NCBI RefSeq assembly: GCF_001456025.1
Contig: NZ_LMTZ01000085.1
Span: 191,566-255,565 of the forward strand
Reading direction: 5' to 3'
Source: Mastigocoleus testarum BC008
GTDB taxonomy: Bacteria; Cyanobacteriota; Cyanobacteriia; Cyanobacteriales; Nostocaceae
DNA length: 64,000 bases
Every line of letters begins with the position of its first letter. The first letter of the stretch is position 1. The translations under genes and the position numbers were made by a program. The notes beneath the pieces were generated by a model. It was given only the letters and a program-made list of their open reading frames with translations, did no database searches and was not told where the DNA came from. Below are positions 45,140-54,790 of the stretch, one piece after another.

Positions 45140-46849
45140 ATGCTGAGTAAGGCTTCTGAAAAAACAATGCACGCTATTAGATGGGTGCTTGTAATCGGAT
45201 GGACGCTGTTAATTGTCTCACTATTTTACGATCCCATAAGCCAGTATTTAACGGAACCCAGCAACTTGTTGTCTCCATTACGTGACTTACAGTTAAGTGA
45301 CGATCCACCAATAAAGGTTTTCGTCCAAGGAAAAGAATTAATACAAAATGCTTATCCAATTGGAGCGAGAATTTTTTGGGGTATGGTTGTACCCAGTGCA
45401 GTCATGATCGTACTAGTTTTCGGACACGAAACTTGGCGACGTATTTGTCCTTTATATTTCTTCTCCCAAATCCCTCGTGCTTTAGGTTTGAAATCTAAAC
45501 TAGATATCAGCCAGAATAAATGGCTAACTCGCAATCATCTGTACGTACAATTTGCTTACTTATTTGTTGGTTTAAATTTTAGAATTTTATTCATTAACTC
45601 TACAAGATGGGCTTTAGCCTCATGGTTTCTGCTTTCAATTTTCTCTGCAATCTTAATAGTCTTTCTCTATGGTGGTCGTAGTTGGTGTCATTACGTCTGT
45701 CCATTTGGACTTGTCCAAACTGTTTTTACCGGTCCTGCTGGTTTATTAGGAAGCGACGCTTCTTCTGCACCTCCGAGAAGCATTACCCAGTCCATGTGTC
45801 GAGAAATAGACAAAAAAACAGCTAAAGAGAAAAGTGCTTGTGTGGCTTGTAAATCCAATTGTATGGATATAAATGCAGAAAATTCCTACTGGAGTGACCT
45901 AAAAAAACCCGGGCGCAGATTTATACAGTACGGCTATCTTGGACTAGCTATTGGTTATTTTGTTTACTACGGATTGTATGCTGGCAATTTTGATTATTAT
46001 TTTTCCGGTGCTTGGACCCATGAAGAAAATCAGTTAGGAACTTTGTTTGACCCAGGTTTCTATATATTCGAGCGGGCAATTAATATACCTAAAATCCTTG
46101 CAGTTCCTTTAACTTTAGGATTCTTTGTCATCGCCGTTTATTTGCTGTGCAGCAAATTAGAGAAAGTATATCGTGCTCATCTTAGAAGACGTCATCCTAA
46201 CATAAGTTCCGAGCAAGTATTGCACAGATCTCTTTCTATTTGCACCTTCATCGCTTTCAATGCTTTTTTCATCTATGGTGGTCGTCCGGAACTTCTACGC
46301 TTTCCTTCCGAAGTGAACTTAGTATTTAACGGCTTTGTAATCCTAGTTAGTACTTTGTGGTTGGCTAAAACTTGGGGACGTAGTTCTGAGCAGTACCAAA
46401 GAGATACTCTAATTTACAGTTTTCGTCGTCAACTCAAAAAATTACCAATTGATATTTCCCGCTTTTTAAAAGGTCGTTCTCTTGATGACCTGACATCCAA
46501 TGAATTATTTATCCTGACTGCTGTTTTACCTCAATTTCAACGTCGAGACCGCTTGCAAGTCTATAAAGAAATATTGCGGGAAACTTTGACCCAAGGAAAT
46601 ATAACTCCTCAAAACACCTTTGAAGTTCTTAGAGAGTTACGTCAGCAACTAGCGTTAAATGATGATGAACACTACAGTGTATTGTCCAATCTAACTCAAG
46701 AAGAACCATCGACTGTTTATCCGGTACCTTCCCAGCAAGTAACAACAGTCCTAAGACCCAAAAAACTTTCAGACTCGCCCAAAAAGGTACAAGCAACCCC
46801 AGCAAAAACAGAAATCAGAGCGAAACGACGCCCTCCGAAAAATAACTAA
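45140..46849 (+). CDS. Membrane-bound 4Fe-4S protein (NapH/polyferredoxin-like)
   Basis: A 569-residue integral membrane protein with about six helices. Cysteine motifs are RRICPLYFF (residue ~108), SWCHYVCPFG (~195) and SMC...CVACKSNCMDI (~230-250). The last group fits ligands of a 4Fe-4S cluster, and the CxxxCP boxes recall NapH/CcoG/NosR-type electron-transfer proteins. The C-terminal 170 residues are charged and cytoplasmic. It probably passes electrons across or along the membrane. A very strong ribosome site AAAGGAGGT precedes the ATG. The next gene, a flavin/iron-sulphur reductase, starts 111 bases later and is a likely electron partner. Confidence 0.87.
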   Translation: MLSKASEKTMHAIRWVLVIGWTLLIVSLFYDPISQYLTEPSNLLSPLRDLQLSDDPPIKVFVQGKELIQNAYPIGARIFWGMVVPSAVMIVLVFGHETWRRICPLYFFSQIPRALGLKSKLDISQNKWLTRNHLYVQFAYLFVGLNFRILFINSTRWALASWFLLSIFSAILIVFLYGGRSWCHYVCPFGLVQTVFTGPAGLLGSDASSAPPRSITQSMCREIDKKTAKEKSACVACKSNCMDINAENSYWSDLKKPGRRFIQYGYLGLAIGYFVYYGLYAGNFDYYFSGAWTHEENQLGTLFDPGFYIFERAINIPKILAVPLTLGFFVIAVYLLCSKLEKVYRAHLRRRHPNISSEQVLHRSLSICTFIAFNAFFIYGGRPELLRFPSEVNLVFNGFVILVSTLWLAKTWGRSSEQYQRDTLIYSFRRQLKKLPIDISRFLKGRSLDDLTSNELFILTAVLPQFQRRDRLQVYKEILRETLTQGNITPQNTFEVLRELRQQLALNDDEHYSVLSNLTQEEPSTVYPVPSQQVTTVLRPKKLSDSPKKVQATPAKTEIRAKRRPPKNN

Positions 46850-46960
46850 TAGCAGCCAAAAGTAGCCCAAATCTCAGGTTTGAGTCTTAAAAATAACGAA
46901 TAGCTCCCAATCAATCAAAACCCCCTTGCGCTTGTCAATCCAACTGGAGTTCAAATAATT

Positions 46961-48433
46961 ATGAAAATTACAGCTTTTAATCATTTAACCGGAGCCTTAG
47001 AAGAAAAAATATTTTCCTCAAAAACAGAAATCTTACAACGATGTGTAATTGGAAGACATCCCAGTTGTGACTTAATTCTCAACAGTCCAGAAATCAGTCG
47101 GGTCCATGGTATTATCCTGGCTCATCAGGGAAATCACTGCTTTATCGATCTGGCTAGTACCGATGGTTCTCGCATCAATAATCAAGAAGTTGAATTCAAC
47201 CAAGAATATTCTTTAAAAGCCGGTGATGCGATCCGAATTGGCGATTTTATTCTTTTATTTGAAGAAATCAACGATGAATCGAAACCTTACTGGTTCCTAA
47301 AACCACAAGAAACCAGTAGTCCCAAACAAGTAACTATTGGTAGTGAAGTTCAACCTATATTTCGTTGTTCTCAAATCATAGATGAAACCCATGATGTAAA
47401 AACATTTCGCTTAGTTTCTTCTCAATCTACGGTATTTGATGACTACAAACCCGGTCAGTTTGTCACCCTAGATTTAGAAATTAACGGTCAGCAAGTAAAA
47501 CGTTCTTACTCAATTTCTTCTAGTCCTTCACGTCCCCATGCTTTGGAAATAACTGTTAAGCGGGTTCCCTCAACTTCAGAGGTATCTAATATTCCCCCTG
47601 GTTTGGTTTCTAACTGGTTACACGATAACTTCAAGGTTGGTTCCTTAGTAAAAATCAGCCCACCAATGGGTAAGTTTACTTGTTTTGAACATCCCAACGA
47701 AAAATTTTTGTTTATCTCTGCTGGTAGTGGTATCACACCAATGATGTCGATGTCTCGATGGTTATGTGATGTAAAACCAGATGCTGATGTTATATTTGTT
47801 CATAGTGCGAAAACAGTAAGGGATATTATTTTCCGCCAAGAATTAGAGTTGATGGCGTCAAGGTACCCGAATTTTAAATTAGCTATTACTTTAACTGGTA
47901 CTCATCATCCAACTTGGTCGGGTTATAGCGGTAGGCTAAATAATTTAATGCTACAAGCGATCGCACCCGATTTCAAAGAACGTCTTGTGTATGTTTGTGG
48001 TTCTGATGGATTTAGAAATGGTGTGAAAACAACCCTTGAAGGAATGAGATTCCCGATGTCTTCCTACCATGAAGAAAGTTTTGGCTCCAACAAACGAAGA
48101 AAATCTTTACCATCACCAAAACCAGAAATCCATAGACAATCGGAATTTTCTCCGCAAGATACCCATATAGCTGCCACTTCCTCAAATACTGATGTTGTAG
48201 TTTTTACTAAATCTCAAAAGGAAGTAATTTGCGAACCAGAAGAAACTATTTTAGAAGCGGCTCAAAGGGAAGGTATTAGATTACCCTATGGATGTCAGAT
48301 GGGAGCTTGCGGTCAATGCAAGTTACATAAAGTGTCTGGAGAAGTTGTTTATGAAGAAGATTCTGATTGTGAAAATGATTTTGTTCTAACCTGCGTTGCT
48401 AAAGCTGCTGGACGTGTAACAATTGAAGGCTAG
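46961..48433 (+). CDS. FHA-domain oxidoreductase with FAD/NAD and 2Fe-2S modules
   Basis: A 490-residue fusion. Residues 1-107 are an FHA phosphothreonine-binding domain (CVIGRHPSCDLIL, SRVHGIILAHQ, STDGSRINN). Residues 125-370 are a ferredoxin-reductase-like FAD/NAD unit (VKRSYSISSSP, FISAGSGITPMMSM, VYVCGSDGFRNGV). Residues 405-490 are a plant-type 2Fe-2S domain (LPYGCQMGACGQCKLHKVSG and a late Cys in VLTCVA). It resembles the Hcp reductase/phthalate reductase group with an added FHA domain. It probably feeds electrons to the membrane iron-sulphur protein next to it, under the control of a kinase. That link is inference. Confidence 0.9.
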   Translation: MKITAFNHLTGALEEKIFSSKTEILQRCVIGRHPSCDLILNSPEISRVHGIILAHQGNHCFIDLASTDGSRINNQEVEFNQEYSLKAGDAIRIGDFILLFEEINDESKPYWFLKPQETSSPKQVTIGSEVQPIFRCSQIIDETHDVKTFRLVSSQSTVFDDYKPGQFVTLDLEINGQQVKRSYSISSSPSRPHALEITVKRVPSTSEVSNIPPGLVSNWLHDNFKVGSLVKISPPMGKFTCFEHPNEKFLFISAGSGITPMMSMSRWLCDVKPDADVIFVHSAKTVRDIIFRQELELMASRYPNFKLAITLTGTHHPTWSGYSGRLNNLMLQAIAPDFKERLVYVCGSDGFRNGVKTTLEGMRFPMSSYHEESFGSNKRRKSLPSPKPEIHRQSEFSPQDTHIAATSSNTDVVVFTKSQKEVICEPEETILEAAQREGIRLPYGCQMGACGQCKLHKVSGEVVYEEDSDCENDFVLTCVAKAAGRVTIEG

Positions 48434-49599
48434 ATTTACACAAGGTTATTATTACATAATGATATGTAACTAAAAATACTCTTATTTCTTTTACTTCTTC
48501 ACTAAAATGCTTAAGCGTAACAAAGTATACTAATCATTAGTGCTACAGATAGAGCCTCTACAAACTTATCACTAGATCGATTTCGATCCTAATAATAAGA
48601 GATAAGAGGCTCTTATTATAGTGCTGTGTACAATGAAAAAAGACCATGCCCATAGGATGTTAAAGTCCAGCTACAAGAAACGAGAGGTTTTTTGGAGTGT
48701 AAGCACAGCAAAATTTTAATATTTACTTATATGTCTCAGGATTCATTAATGTCCTGAGCCAATTACTTATTTCTACAAATTTAGGTTAAGCTCTTTGGTT
48801 TCTTTAAATAAATTAATCAAATAGACAGATTAATTTATTAAATAGATTACTTTTAAATAAATTCTATGAAATTAGAGCACGTTTTAAATTTTTAGAACAT
48901 AAATTTTTAGAACATAAATTTTTAGAACATAACTTTTGCAACAAAAACTTGTGCGATAAAAATATTACAGCACATATTTCTTAAGAACAGTCAAATTTGA
49001 TAAAGAAAGTAGTATGTAAAATGAATAAAATATCGACCGCGTAAAATATTTTGTTATAAAAAGCGTTAATGCATGCTATGCTTTGAGTCTTGAGTTTTTG
49101 TTTGCATCTTCCCCCATAGCTACTTCCTAAGTGAAAATAAGTTATTTTTGATCGTTTTCAGTCGCATTGACAACAAACGCATTCGTAAAGTTATTTTCTA
49201 TATTAGGCATGCATCTATTATCCAGCTCTATTGCAAATACACCTTAAGCCGTAGTAAATTCTATTTCTGAATCTTTTCTACCCCAGACATACTATAAATT
49301 TGAAGTGTGCTAGCAATTAGATAAGAGCAAAGTGTTTTGCTACTTACGTTTTCATGGAAATTTTCTATCTACTTGACCAGGGTGAGAATGTCTTTATTGG
49401 GTGTAATGAAACGCCCTACATCAAATACTTAGTTTTGGGAAAAATCATTTCCTTTCTACCAGCAGTACAAACTAAGCAAGAAATTAGCAGATAGACTTTG
49501 TAGGTATTTCGCCGAATAATGTATTTACCTACAACATAGTTTGCTTCTTATGCGTATGTTTTCAATTTTTATTTGAAAGTATATTTTCGCTTTTGAATT
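48434..49599. other. Long spacer, possible RNA structure
   Basis: About 1.17 kb of AT-rich DNA. Apart from the hairpin at 48551-48613, I see short direct repeats around 48895-48935 (ACATAAATTTTTAGA units). No convincing gene. Confidence 0.55.
48551..48613. ncRNA. Long structured hairpin, candidate RNA or element
   Basis: AGAGCCT (48551-48557) pairs with AGGCTCT (48607-48613), CTTATC (48565-48570) with GATAAG (48601-48606), and an inner ATCGA/TCGAT closes a small loop. The strands of the two outer helices are contiguous on the 3' side with a 7-base bulge on the 5' side. The fold is palindromic, so strand cannot be decided. It may be a terminator for the FHA-reductase, a REP element or a small RNA. 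Confidence 0.4.
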
Positions 49600-49623
49600 G
49601 TGAATTTTTCTTTAGGGTCTACT

Positions 49624-49860
49624 ATGTATGATTTTTTTACTCGATATCAGACCGAGTCTATTTTTCTTTTTGCATATAAAAATATCTTATGGATTACTCT
49701 CCAAGCGTACTCACGATTTTTGGAGCTTTTAAGGGCGATCGCAATATCAATTGACGATTGCTTAACGTTAGTCTCAACACAGTGTATTCAACCAATACTG
49801 GGTAAGTCCTATGACTATTTATCAAGCAAACCTACTTACCAATATTGGTGTTTTAAATAA
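49624..49860 (+). CDS. Possible small protein, 78 residues
   Basis: An open frame beginning MYDFFTRYQTESIFLFAYKN with a hydrophobic, helical middle and a C-terminus of CIQPILGKSYDYLSSKPTYQ type. AGGG lies seven bases before the ATG; the frame also opens at a GTG at 49600. There is a HIP1 octamer inside. No family is recognised; it could be chance. Confidence 0.35.
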   Translation: MYDFFTRYQTESIFLFAYKNILWITLQAYSRFLELLRAIAISIDDCLTLVSTQCIQPILGKSYDYLSSKPTYQYWCFK

Positions 49861-49933
49861 CTTATAGTCAGAATGACGAAGAAAATTCAAATAGTACGAT
49901 GAAAGATTGAATATAGTTTAAACACTTGAGTCG

Positions 49934-50272
49934 ATGAATATTATCACAGAAAATTTCGAGCTCAAGCAGCACATCTCAAAATTACCATTACCGCAGCAAA
50001 GGGCTCTTCTATCTTGGTTAGGAACGCAAATCGCTAAAAGAGAATTGGAGGAAGAATTTGATATCCCTACAAAGCCAAGACGAGAGGTTTTAGAGATTAA
50101 GCGGGTTGGTAAATTTGCGTACCAGCTTGAGGCATTTGAATGTAGTAATAAGTACTGTTGGTGTAAAAAGCCATCAGGTAAGAAACATACTGCATGGTAC
50201 GGCTATCAGTGGCGTAAAGATAGGGTTGTTTCTTGGTATATCGGCAAGCGTTTAATTGAGGAGGAATATTAG
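49934..50272 (+). CDS. Hypothetical protein with Cys-rich centre, 112 residues
   Basis: The N-terminal half is helical (LPLPQQRALLSWLGTQIAKR). The C-terminal half has CSNKYCWCKKPSGKKHTAWY and RVVSWYIGKRLIEEEY. This resembles small proteins with a CxxxxCxC cluster followed by a positively charged hairpin ending in YIGK, seen near DNA-associated genes (DUF6788-like). The resemblance is by eye. Nucleic-acid binding is possible but not shown. Confidence 0.65.
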   Translation: MNIITENFELKQHISKLPLPQQRALLSWLGTQIAKRELEEEFDIPTKPRREVLEIKRVGKFAYQLEAFECSNKYCWCKKPSGKKHTAWYGYQWRKDRVVSWYIGKRLIEEEY

Positions 50273-50452
50273 TTTATTATCGGTAATTTAAGCATTTCAA
50301 CCAAGCGATTCTTATGCTTGGTTGATATACTGCTTAATCTCAAAAAGTCACAACATAGGGAATAAAAGGTATAAAAAGTATATGAGGAGTGTAATAATAC
50401 AGATGATATAGTCTTTGCTGCAACTAACAACAAACAAAATCAGGAGGCAGAA

Positions 50453-51964
50453 ATGTCAGAAGCGTTACGGCAAAAAAAAATTGTTGTTGTTGGTGCTGGT
50501 TGGGCTGGATTAGGGGCAACCTACCACTTAGCAAAACAGGGTTATCAAGTAACACTTCTGGAAGCAGGTTCCTACCCTGGCGGGTTAGTAGCAGGTTGGA
50601 AAACTAAGGGTGGACGTTCGACAGAAGCGGGGATTCATGGTTTTTGGTATCCCTACAGAAATATTTTCGCTTTAATTAACGAATTGGGAATTAACCCTTT
50701 CACTACTTGGACTCGTTCTTCACAATATTCTCCCATCGGTTTAGAAGCAGAATCACCTATTTTTCAGGATTTACCTCGGTTACCAACACCTCTTGGAACT
50801 TTTGTATACACCCAATTCCAACGTTTGCCCTTAGTTGATCGTCTTAGCGCTCTACCTTTACTTTACGCTGTTATTGATTTTGATAATTCAGATGCGGCAT
50901 GGCGACGTTATGACTTTGTTACAGCAAGGGAATTATTCAAACAATTTGGTGTGTCGCAAAGACTATATAAAGAATCTTTTGAACCTATGTTGCTGGTCGG
51001 TTTATTCGCACCAGGAGAACAATGTTCCGCAGCAGCTACTTTGGGAATGCTTTACTTTTTTATCCTTGCTCATCAAGCAGATTTTGATGTTGTTTGGTGT
51101 AGAGGAACTGTTGGGGAAAAAATCTTCCGTCCTTGGACAGAAAAAATTGAACAAGCCGGAGGAAAAATCCTAACAAATCGACGAGTTACCGATTTAATCA
51201 GCGATAGTAACAACCAAATCACAGGTGTTGTCTGTGGTGATGAAGTTTTTACTGCGGATGCAGCGATTTTCGCAGTTGGTATTAATGGGATGAAAAAAAT
51301 TGTCTCGGGTAGTCCCGTTTTGCAAAGCCGAGCAGAATTTCGGAATTTAAGTAATTTAGGGGGAATAGATGTTTTAGCAACTCGTCTGTGGTTCGATCGC
51401 AAAATTAATATTCCCCGTCCTTCCAATGCTTGTTTTGGTTTTGATTCCACTACCGGATGGACATTTTTTGATTTAAATGCTTTGCATGATGAATATAAAG
51501 ATGAACCAGAGACAGTTGTAGAAGTAGATTTTTACCACGCCAATCAATTCATTGCCTTGGAAGATAAAGAAATTATTTCAATAGTTCATAATTATTTAAC
51601 AACATGTGTTCCTGCTTTCAGGGAAGCAAAAGTTATTGACAGTAGTGTTATTCGTTTACCACAAGCAGTTACTCATTTTGCTCCTGGTAGTTATAGTCAT
51701 ATGCTTCCAGCTAAAACTAGTTTTTCTAACTTATTTATGAGTGGTGATTGGATTATTAATCGTCATGGTTCTTGGTCCCAGGAAAAAGCTTATGTTACCG
51801 GTTTAGAAGCTGCAAACCTAGCGATCGAGTATTTACAAGAAGGAGTGCCGGCTAACATTTTACCAGTGGAAGAAGACGAAGGACATATTCAAGTCGCCAG
51901 ACGAATTAATCAAACTGTGCGCGAGGTGGGTAAATCAGTGTTACCTAATTTTTGGCTTCCCTAG
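50453..51964 (+). CDS. FAD-dependent oxidoreductase, carotenoid desaturase-like
   Basis: A 503-residue flavin amine-oxidase/desaturase-type enzyme: dinucleotide site IVVVGAGWAGLGATYHLA, then LLEAGSYPGGLVAGWKTKGG, and the C-terminal LFMSGDWIINRHGSWSQEKA. It is in the group of zeta-carotene-desaturase-like and hydroxysqualene-type oxidoreductases that occur as several paralogues in cyanobacteria. The substrate is not identifiable. A strong AGGAGG lies 5 bases before the ATG. Confidence 0.85.
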   Translation: MSEALRQKKIVVVGAGWAGLGATYHLAKQGYQVTLLEAGSYPGGLVAGWKTKGGRSTEAGIHGFWYPYRNIFALINELGINPFTTWTRSSQYSPIGLEAESPIFQDLPRLPTPLGTFVYTQFQRLPLVDRLSALPLLYAVIDFDNSDAAWRRYDFVTARELFKQFGVSQRLYKESFEPMLLVGLFAPGEQCSAAATLGMLYFFILAHQADFDVVWCRGTVGEKIFRPWTEKIEQAGGKILTNRRVTDLISDSNNQITGVVCGDEVFTADAAIFAVGINGMKKIVSGSPVLQSRAEFRNLSNLGGIDVLATRLWFDRKINIPRPSNACFGFDSTTGWTFFDLNALHDEYKDEPETVVEVDFYHANQFIALEDKEIISIVHNYLTTCVPAFREAKVIDSSVIRLPQAVTHFAPGSYSHMLPAKTSFSNLFMSGDWIINRHGSWSQEKAYVTGLEAANLAIEYLQEGVPANILPVEEDEGHIQVARRINQTVREVGKSVLPNFWLP

Positions 51965-52305
51965 TTTGATTTTTGCTATTGTTGATTTTTATTTCAAATT
52001 TAAATTTAATTATTATTTTGAATTTGATTTGTGTTGGTAGCTGGGAGATTGAGTTACTTAACTCGATTGGTGATTGCCCCAGAATAAAATAATACTAAGA
52101 GCGTCTTGATTGCCCATTTTTTAGAAATTAGTTTGTGTTTGGGGGAGCATAGAATAGAAATCCTACAAGAGTTTATAGGCTGGATAGATATAGCGCTACG
52201 TGCAAGTCATTAGCAGATCCATAGGTAGCGCAGCTAGAGGCTCAGCTCTGACTAACTTCACCTTGCGGACTCCAAAGCCGCAGGCTAAGCGAGGACATAG
52301 GTTTT
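51965..52305. repeat. Spacer with dispersed GC-rich repeat
   Basis: This intergenic stretch holds dispersed-repeat DNA at about 52190-52296 (ATAGCGCTACG, GATCCATAGGTAGCGC, GCGGACTCC, CGCAGGCTAAGCGAGG) of the family seen at 16.3 and 54.3 kb. No gene. The remaining sequence is AT-rich. Confidence 0.6.
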
Positions 52306-52422
52306 ATACTAAATCCGGGTTAATTACCCCTTTTTAGAATGAGAGAGGGAAGTGTGGGAGGTGTGGGAAGTGTGGGGGGAAATCCCAAAAAATATAAAGG
52401 GGTTTTAAGAATCGGATTTGGT
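52306..52422. mobile_element. MITE-like element, copy 1
   Basis: A 117-base element that recurs almost identically, in inverted orientation, at 60064-60182. Its ends are imperfect terminal inverted repeats (ATACTAAATCCG against the complement of CGGATTTGGT). It has no coding capacity. It contains four G-runs with 6-base loops (GGG then AAGTGT, AGGTGT, AAGTGT), a classical G-quadruplex motif on the plus strand. Confidence 0.8.
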
Positions 52423-52480
52423 TTTAGAACTCATCAATGTCCTAACATAGCTACGTAGTTCTACACATTAATAAGAAAGA

Positions 52481-52505
52481 ATAAAAAAAACGGGTAAGGT
52501 ACCCG
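52481..52505 (-). terminator. Rho-independent terminator (minus strand)
   Basis: Read on the minus strand, CGGGTA, loop CCT, TACCCG (52491-52505) is followed directly by eight T (52483-52490). A second small stem, ATCAC/GTGAT, lies just before it. It ends transcripts of the 151-residue gene at 52621-53076. Confidence 0.9.
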
Positions 52506-52620
52506 CCTCAAAATCACTACTTGTGATTAGTTAACCTATTTTTAAACTCTTGGTAAAGATCTCACCGATACAATTAGTCTGAGAATTGCGAAATAAATCG
52601 GAATATTGAGATCTAAAAAT

Positions 52621-53076
52621 TTATTGATTAGTACAACTCTGGATCTTTTTTCTGATGTTTAAACGATCCAATCCCTCTTTAATCCACTGCAAACACTCAT
52701 ATTCAGATCTAAATAATTTTGGCGCTGCAATATTATTTAACGAATCTGACGGGTAGTGGTCGTAAAAATATTTACCACCTTGATTAAAGACAATAATCAA
52801 ATTATTCCGATATGTATAGCGAAGCTTAAAAGCATCACTATAAGCGACTAAATCGGAATGCAGATCGAGATGCTCCTTAGCTATCTTAATTATATTCTCA
52901 ATGTTACTACCGTAGATAGTCGCAGGATTCTCTACCTTATGAAATTGACTATTATAACCAACAGCCGATAGTAATTTGTAGGAAAAAATATCGTATTTAT
53001 CGGCTTTACCGAAAACAAAAGGAATGATGAGATATCCTTTGTATGAAACGGATTCCTCGTATAGTAGACGACCCAT
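52621..53076 (-). CDS. Hypothetical protein, 151 residues
   Basis: I do not recognise the family. The protein starts MGRLLYEESVSYKGYLIIPF, is soluble, and is rich in aromatic residues and Lys/Asn; it contains KEHLDLHSDLV and KLFRSEYECLQWIKEGLDRL near the end. A strong ribosome site AAAGGAG lies 8 bases before the ATG and a strong terminator follows, which supports a real monocistronic gene. Homologues may be limited to a few cyanobacteria. Confidence 0.75.
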   Translation of the reverse strand: MGRLLYEESVSYKGYLIIPFVFGKADKYDIFSYKLLSAVGYNSQFHKVENPATIYGSNIENIIKIAKEHLDLHSDLVAYSDAFKLRYTYRNNLIIVFNQGGKYFYDHYPSDSLNNIAAPKLFRSEYECLQWIKEGLDRLNIRKKIQSCTNQ

Positions 53077-53126
53077 ATCCAGTCTCCTTTGGTGTAAGTT
53101 TAAATACCAAAGCCCAAGCTGATTAA

Positions 53127-53342
53127 TTAGGAAATATTTCTCAAGCAGATATAGCCCAAGAAATTATTTTGCTCTTAGACTTCTATCAAAGAAAGCTAGC
53201 GAAATATGGCATAAAATACACCCATACTCCCATTGTGTCTGAAAGTGCTGAGAGTATTTATTATAATTTATTCGCCAATTTTGCTGTTAGCTCTTTATTT
53301 AAAAATATCACACCAAATATAGTTAGAGTAATGCTTATTTAA
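53127..53342 (+). pseudogene. Possible gene remnant without start codon
   Basis: A 71-codon stretch free of stops reads LGNISQADIAQEIILLLDFY and then QRKLAKYGIKYTHTPIV, ending at a TAA at 53340-53342. It has no ATG, GTG or TTG at its beginning. It is longer than expected by chance in such AT-rich DNA, and the amino-acid pattern looks protein-like. It may be a truncated gene or the end of one whose front has decayed. Confidence 0.35.
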
Positions 53343-54400
53343 CTTTGAAATATAGAATGTATCTAAATTTTCATAAATTTCTATAGATAGTTTATGTAAA
53401 TCTTAGTTAATAAACAGATCTACAAGAGCAGATAGGTATAATAAATCAATAATTCACACACCACCAATTCTTATTTAATGACAAAATATCACCTGACATA
53501 ATACCTGTGAATATATTTATAAACTCATTACTAAAACCTAGACACTTTAAATTTTTCCAAATATCCATATCTAATATTAAACGTCAGCCTAAGGACATCA
53601 TACTTTACTTAAAAATATTTAGATTAAACCGTAATCTAATGAACTTAATTACACCAATACCTAATTCAATCACTCGTCATTCTTCTAGAAATAAAAGTTA
53701 GTATATCCATTACAGAATTACCTATAGCGGATTGTAAGTAAGTGAGGTACAGTTCAGAAGCTGAAAGTCTGTTATCGAGAGAATTATACTCTTGGCCCTT
53801 GAATTCTTCCATAGGTCAAAACCCAGTAAAATTCGCGCCATAAATTACTACATGGAAAACCAAGCCTTCGATCCCACAAGAAAATAAAAAAAGCTTCAGA
53901 TATAGTCGTCCTAAATCGTTTATAAAAATCAATATTGTAGAGATGCGACAGAACCTGAACAGCACCTATGACAAAAGGCTTCAGTGTTGCGCCTGTTGCA
54001 TTTTACAGAATTTATCTGTTCGCAACTCAAATAGGATTCCTATAATTAGGAGCAATTTATCTAAGTTTCACGAATCAGTTACAATTTTTGTTAATAGATT
54101 TTTACTTTTCTCTGTTCACAATAAAAAGTAATTAATTGTAACCTATATAAATATTATTATCAGCAAATCATGACCAAAAAATAGACTGGATACAAGCCCC
54201 GGATTTATCCGTGGAAAGAAAAAATATATTTTCCTTATTTCAAGCCCCTCGATTTATCGATGGGATAATAATTTTGAATTTTGTTAGCGCAAGCGCGATA
54301 GCGTACCGGATCCGTAGGTAGCGCTGCGTGATGTTTAGCCATATTTTGAATTCCCCCGAAGGGGGTTGACATTACTTGTTATTAATAAGTTTAGAGTTTT
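53343..54400. other. AT-rich spacer with short repeats
   Basis: Two short plus-strand frames (53507-53701, 53943-54131) lack protein-like features. Bases 54193-54263 contain a duplicated CAAGCCCC...GATTTAT unit. Bases 54283-54332 contain dispersed repeat (TAGCGCAAGCGCG, GATCCGTAGGTAGCGC). CCCCC/GGGGG form a small hairpin near 54355. Confidence 0.55.
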
Positions 54401-54407
54401 GATATGT

Positions 54408-54474
54408 ATGAAAAATAAAAAGCTGTGAAACTATAAGTTTCACAGCTTTAAGTGTGGTGTGAGGAGCTTAACTA
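54408..54474 (-). ncRNA. yfr1: Yfr1-like small RNA, copy A
   Basis: Read on the minus strand, the RNA carries the single-stranded core GCTCCTCACAC (54467-54457), which is the Yfr1 hallmark (A)CUCCUCACAC. A short CACACTT spacer and a perfect 14-bp terminator stem follow (54449-54436 with 54432-54419, loop of 3), then TTTTATTTTT. Yfr1 is a cyanobacterial trans-acting RNA of about 55-70 nt; this one would be about 67 nt. It has its own promoter directly upstream. Ten of the eleven core bases match; the first is G instead of A. Confidence 0.78.
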
Positions 54475-54480
54475 TATACA

Positions 54481-54509
54481 ATCATACTAGCAAAATAGAA
54501 TTGTAACAA
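54481..54509 (-). promoter_or_regulatory. Promoter of Yfr1-like RNA A
   Basis: On the minus strand TTGTTA (54509-54504) and TATGAT (54486-54481) are separated by exactly 17 bases. This places the transcript start near 54474. Confidence 0.75.
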
Positions 54510-54711
54510 TTGTGTTAATACAATTTTCCTTGAAAAATAAGCATTCTTAGTTTTCCCCCGTTTTCATGTATATATAAATTAATCTGGGAAATTTATGTCA
54601 TAAATAGTTAGTACTTAATAACCTTAAATTTAGTGGATAAAATTGCGAATTTATTTGAAAATGCCTAGTTTTAATATTTATCTTAAAGAATTTTTAGTTG
54701 TCAGCCAAGGA

Positions 54712-54784
54712 GAAAATAAAATAAAACTGCGGATTCTATCAGCTAAATCCACAGTTTACTTAATTGTGTGAGGAGACTTGAGTT
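54712..54784 (-). ncRNA. yfr1: Yfr1-like small RNA, copy B
   Basis: Same layout as copy A, 300 bases upstream of it on the same strand: core TCTCCTCACAC (54776-54766), spacer AATTAAGT, then a 12-bp terminator stem (54757-54746 with 54735-54724) with one U-G pair and an 8-10 base loop, then TTTTATTTTATTTTC. On the plus strand the same position is a C-A mismatch, so the stem is complete only as minus-strand RNA. Expected length is about 73 nt. The stem sequence differs from copy A, so the two are diverged paralogues. Confidence 0.78.
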
Positions 54785-54790
54785 GCATAT

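Noticed and set aside
54354..54367. CCCCC/GGGGG hairpin considered as a terminator for the small RNAs
   Set aside because: No T-tract on either strand, and both small RNAs already have better terminators of their own.
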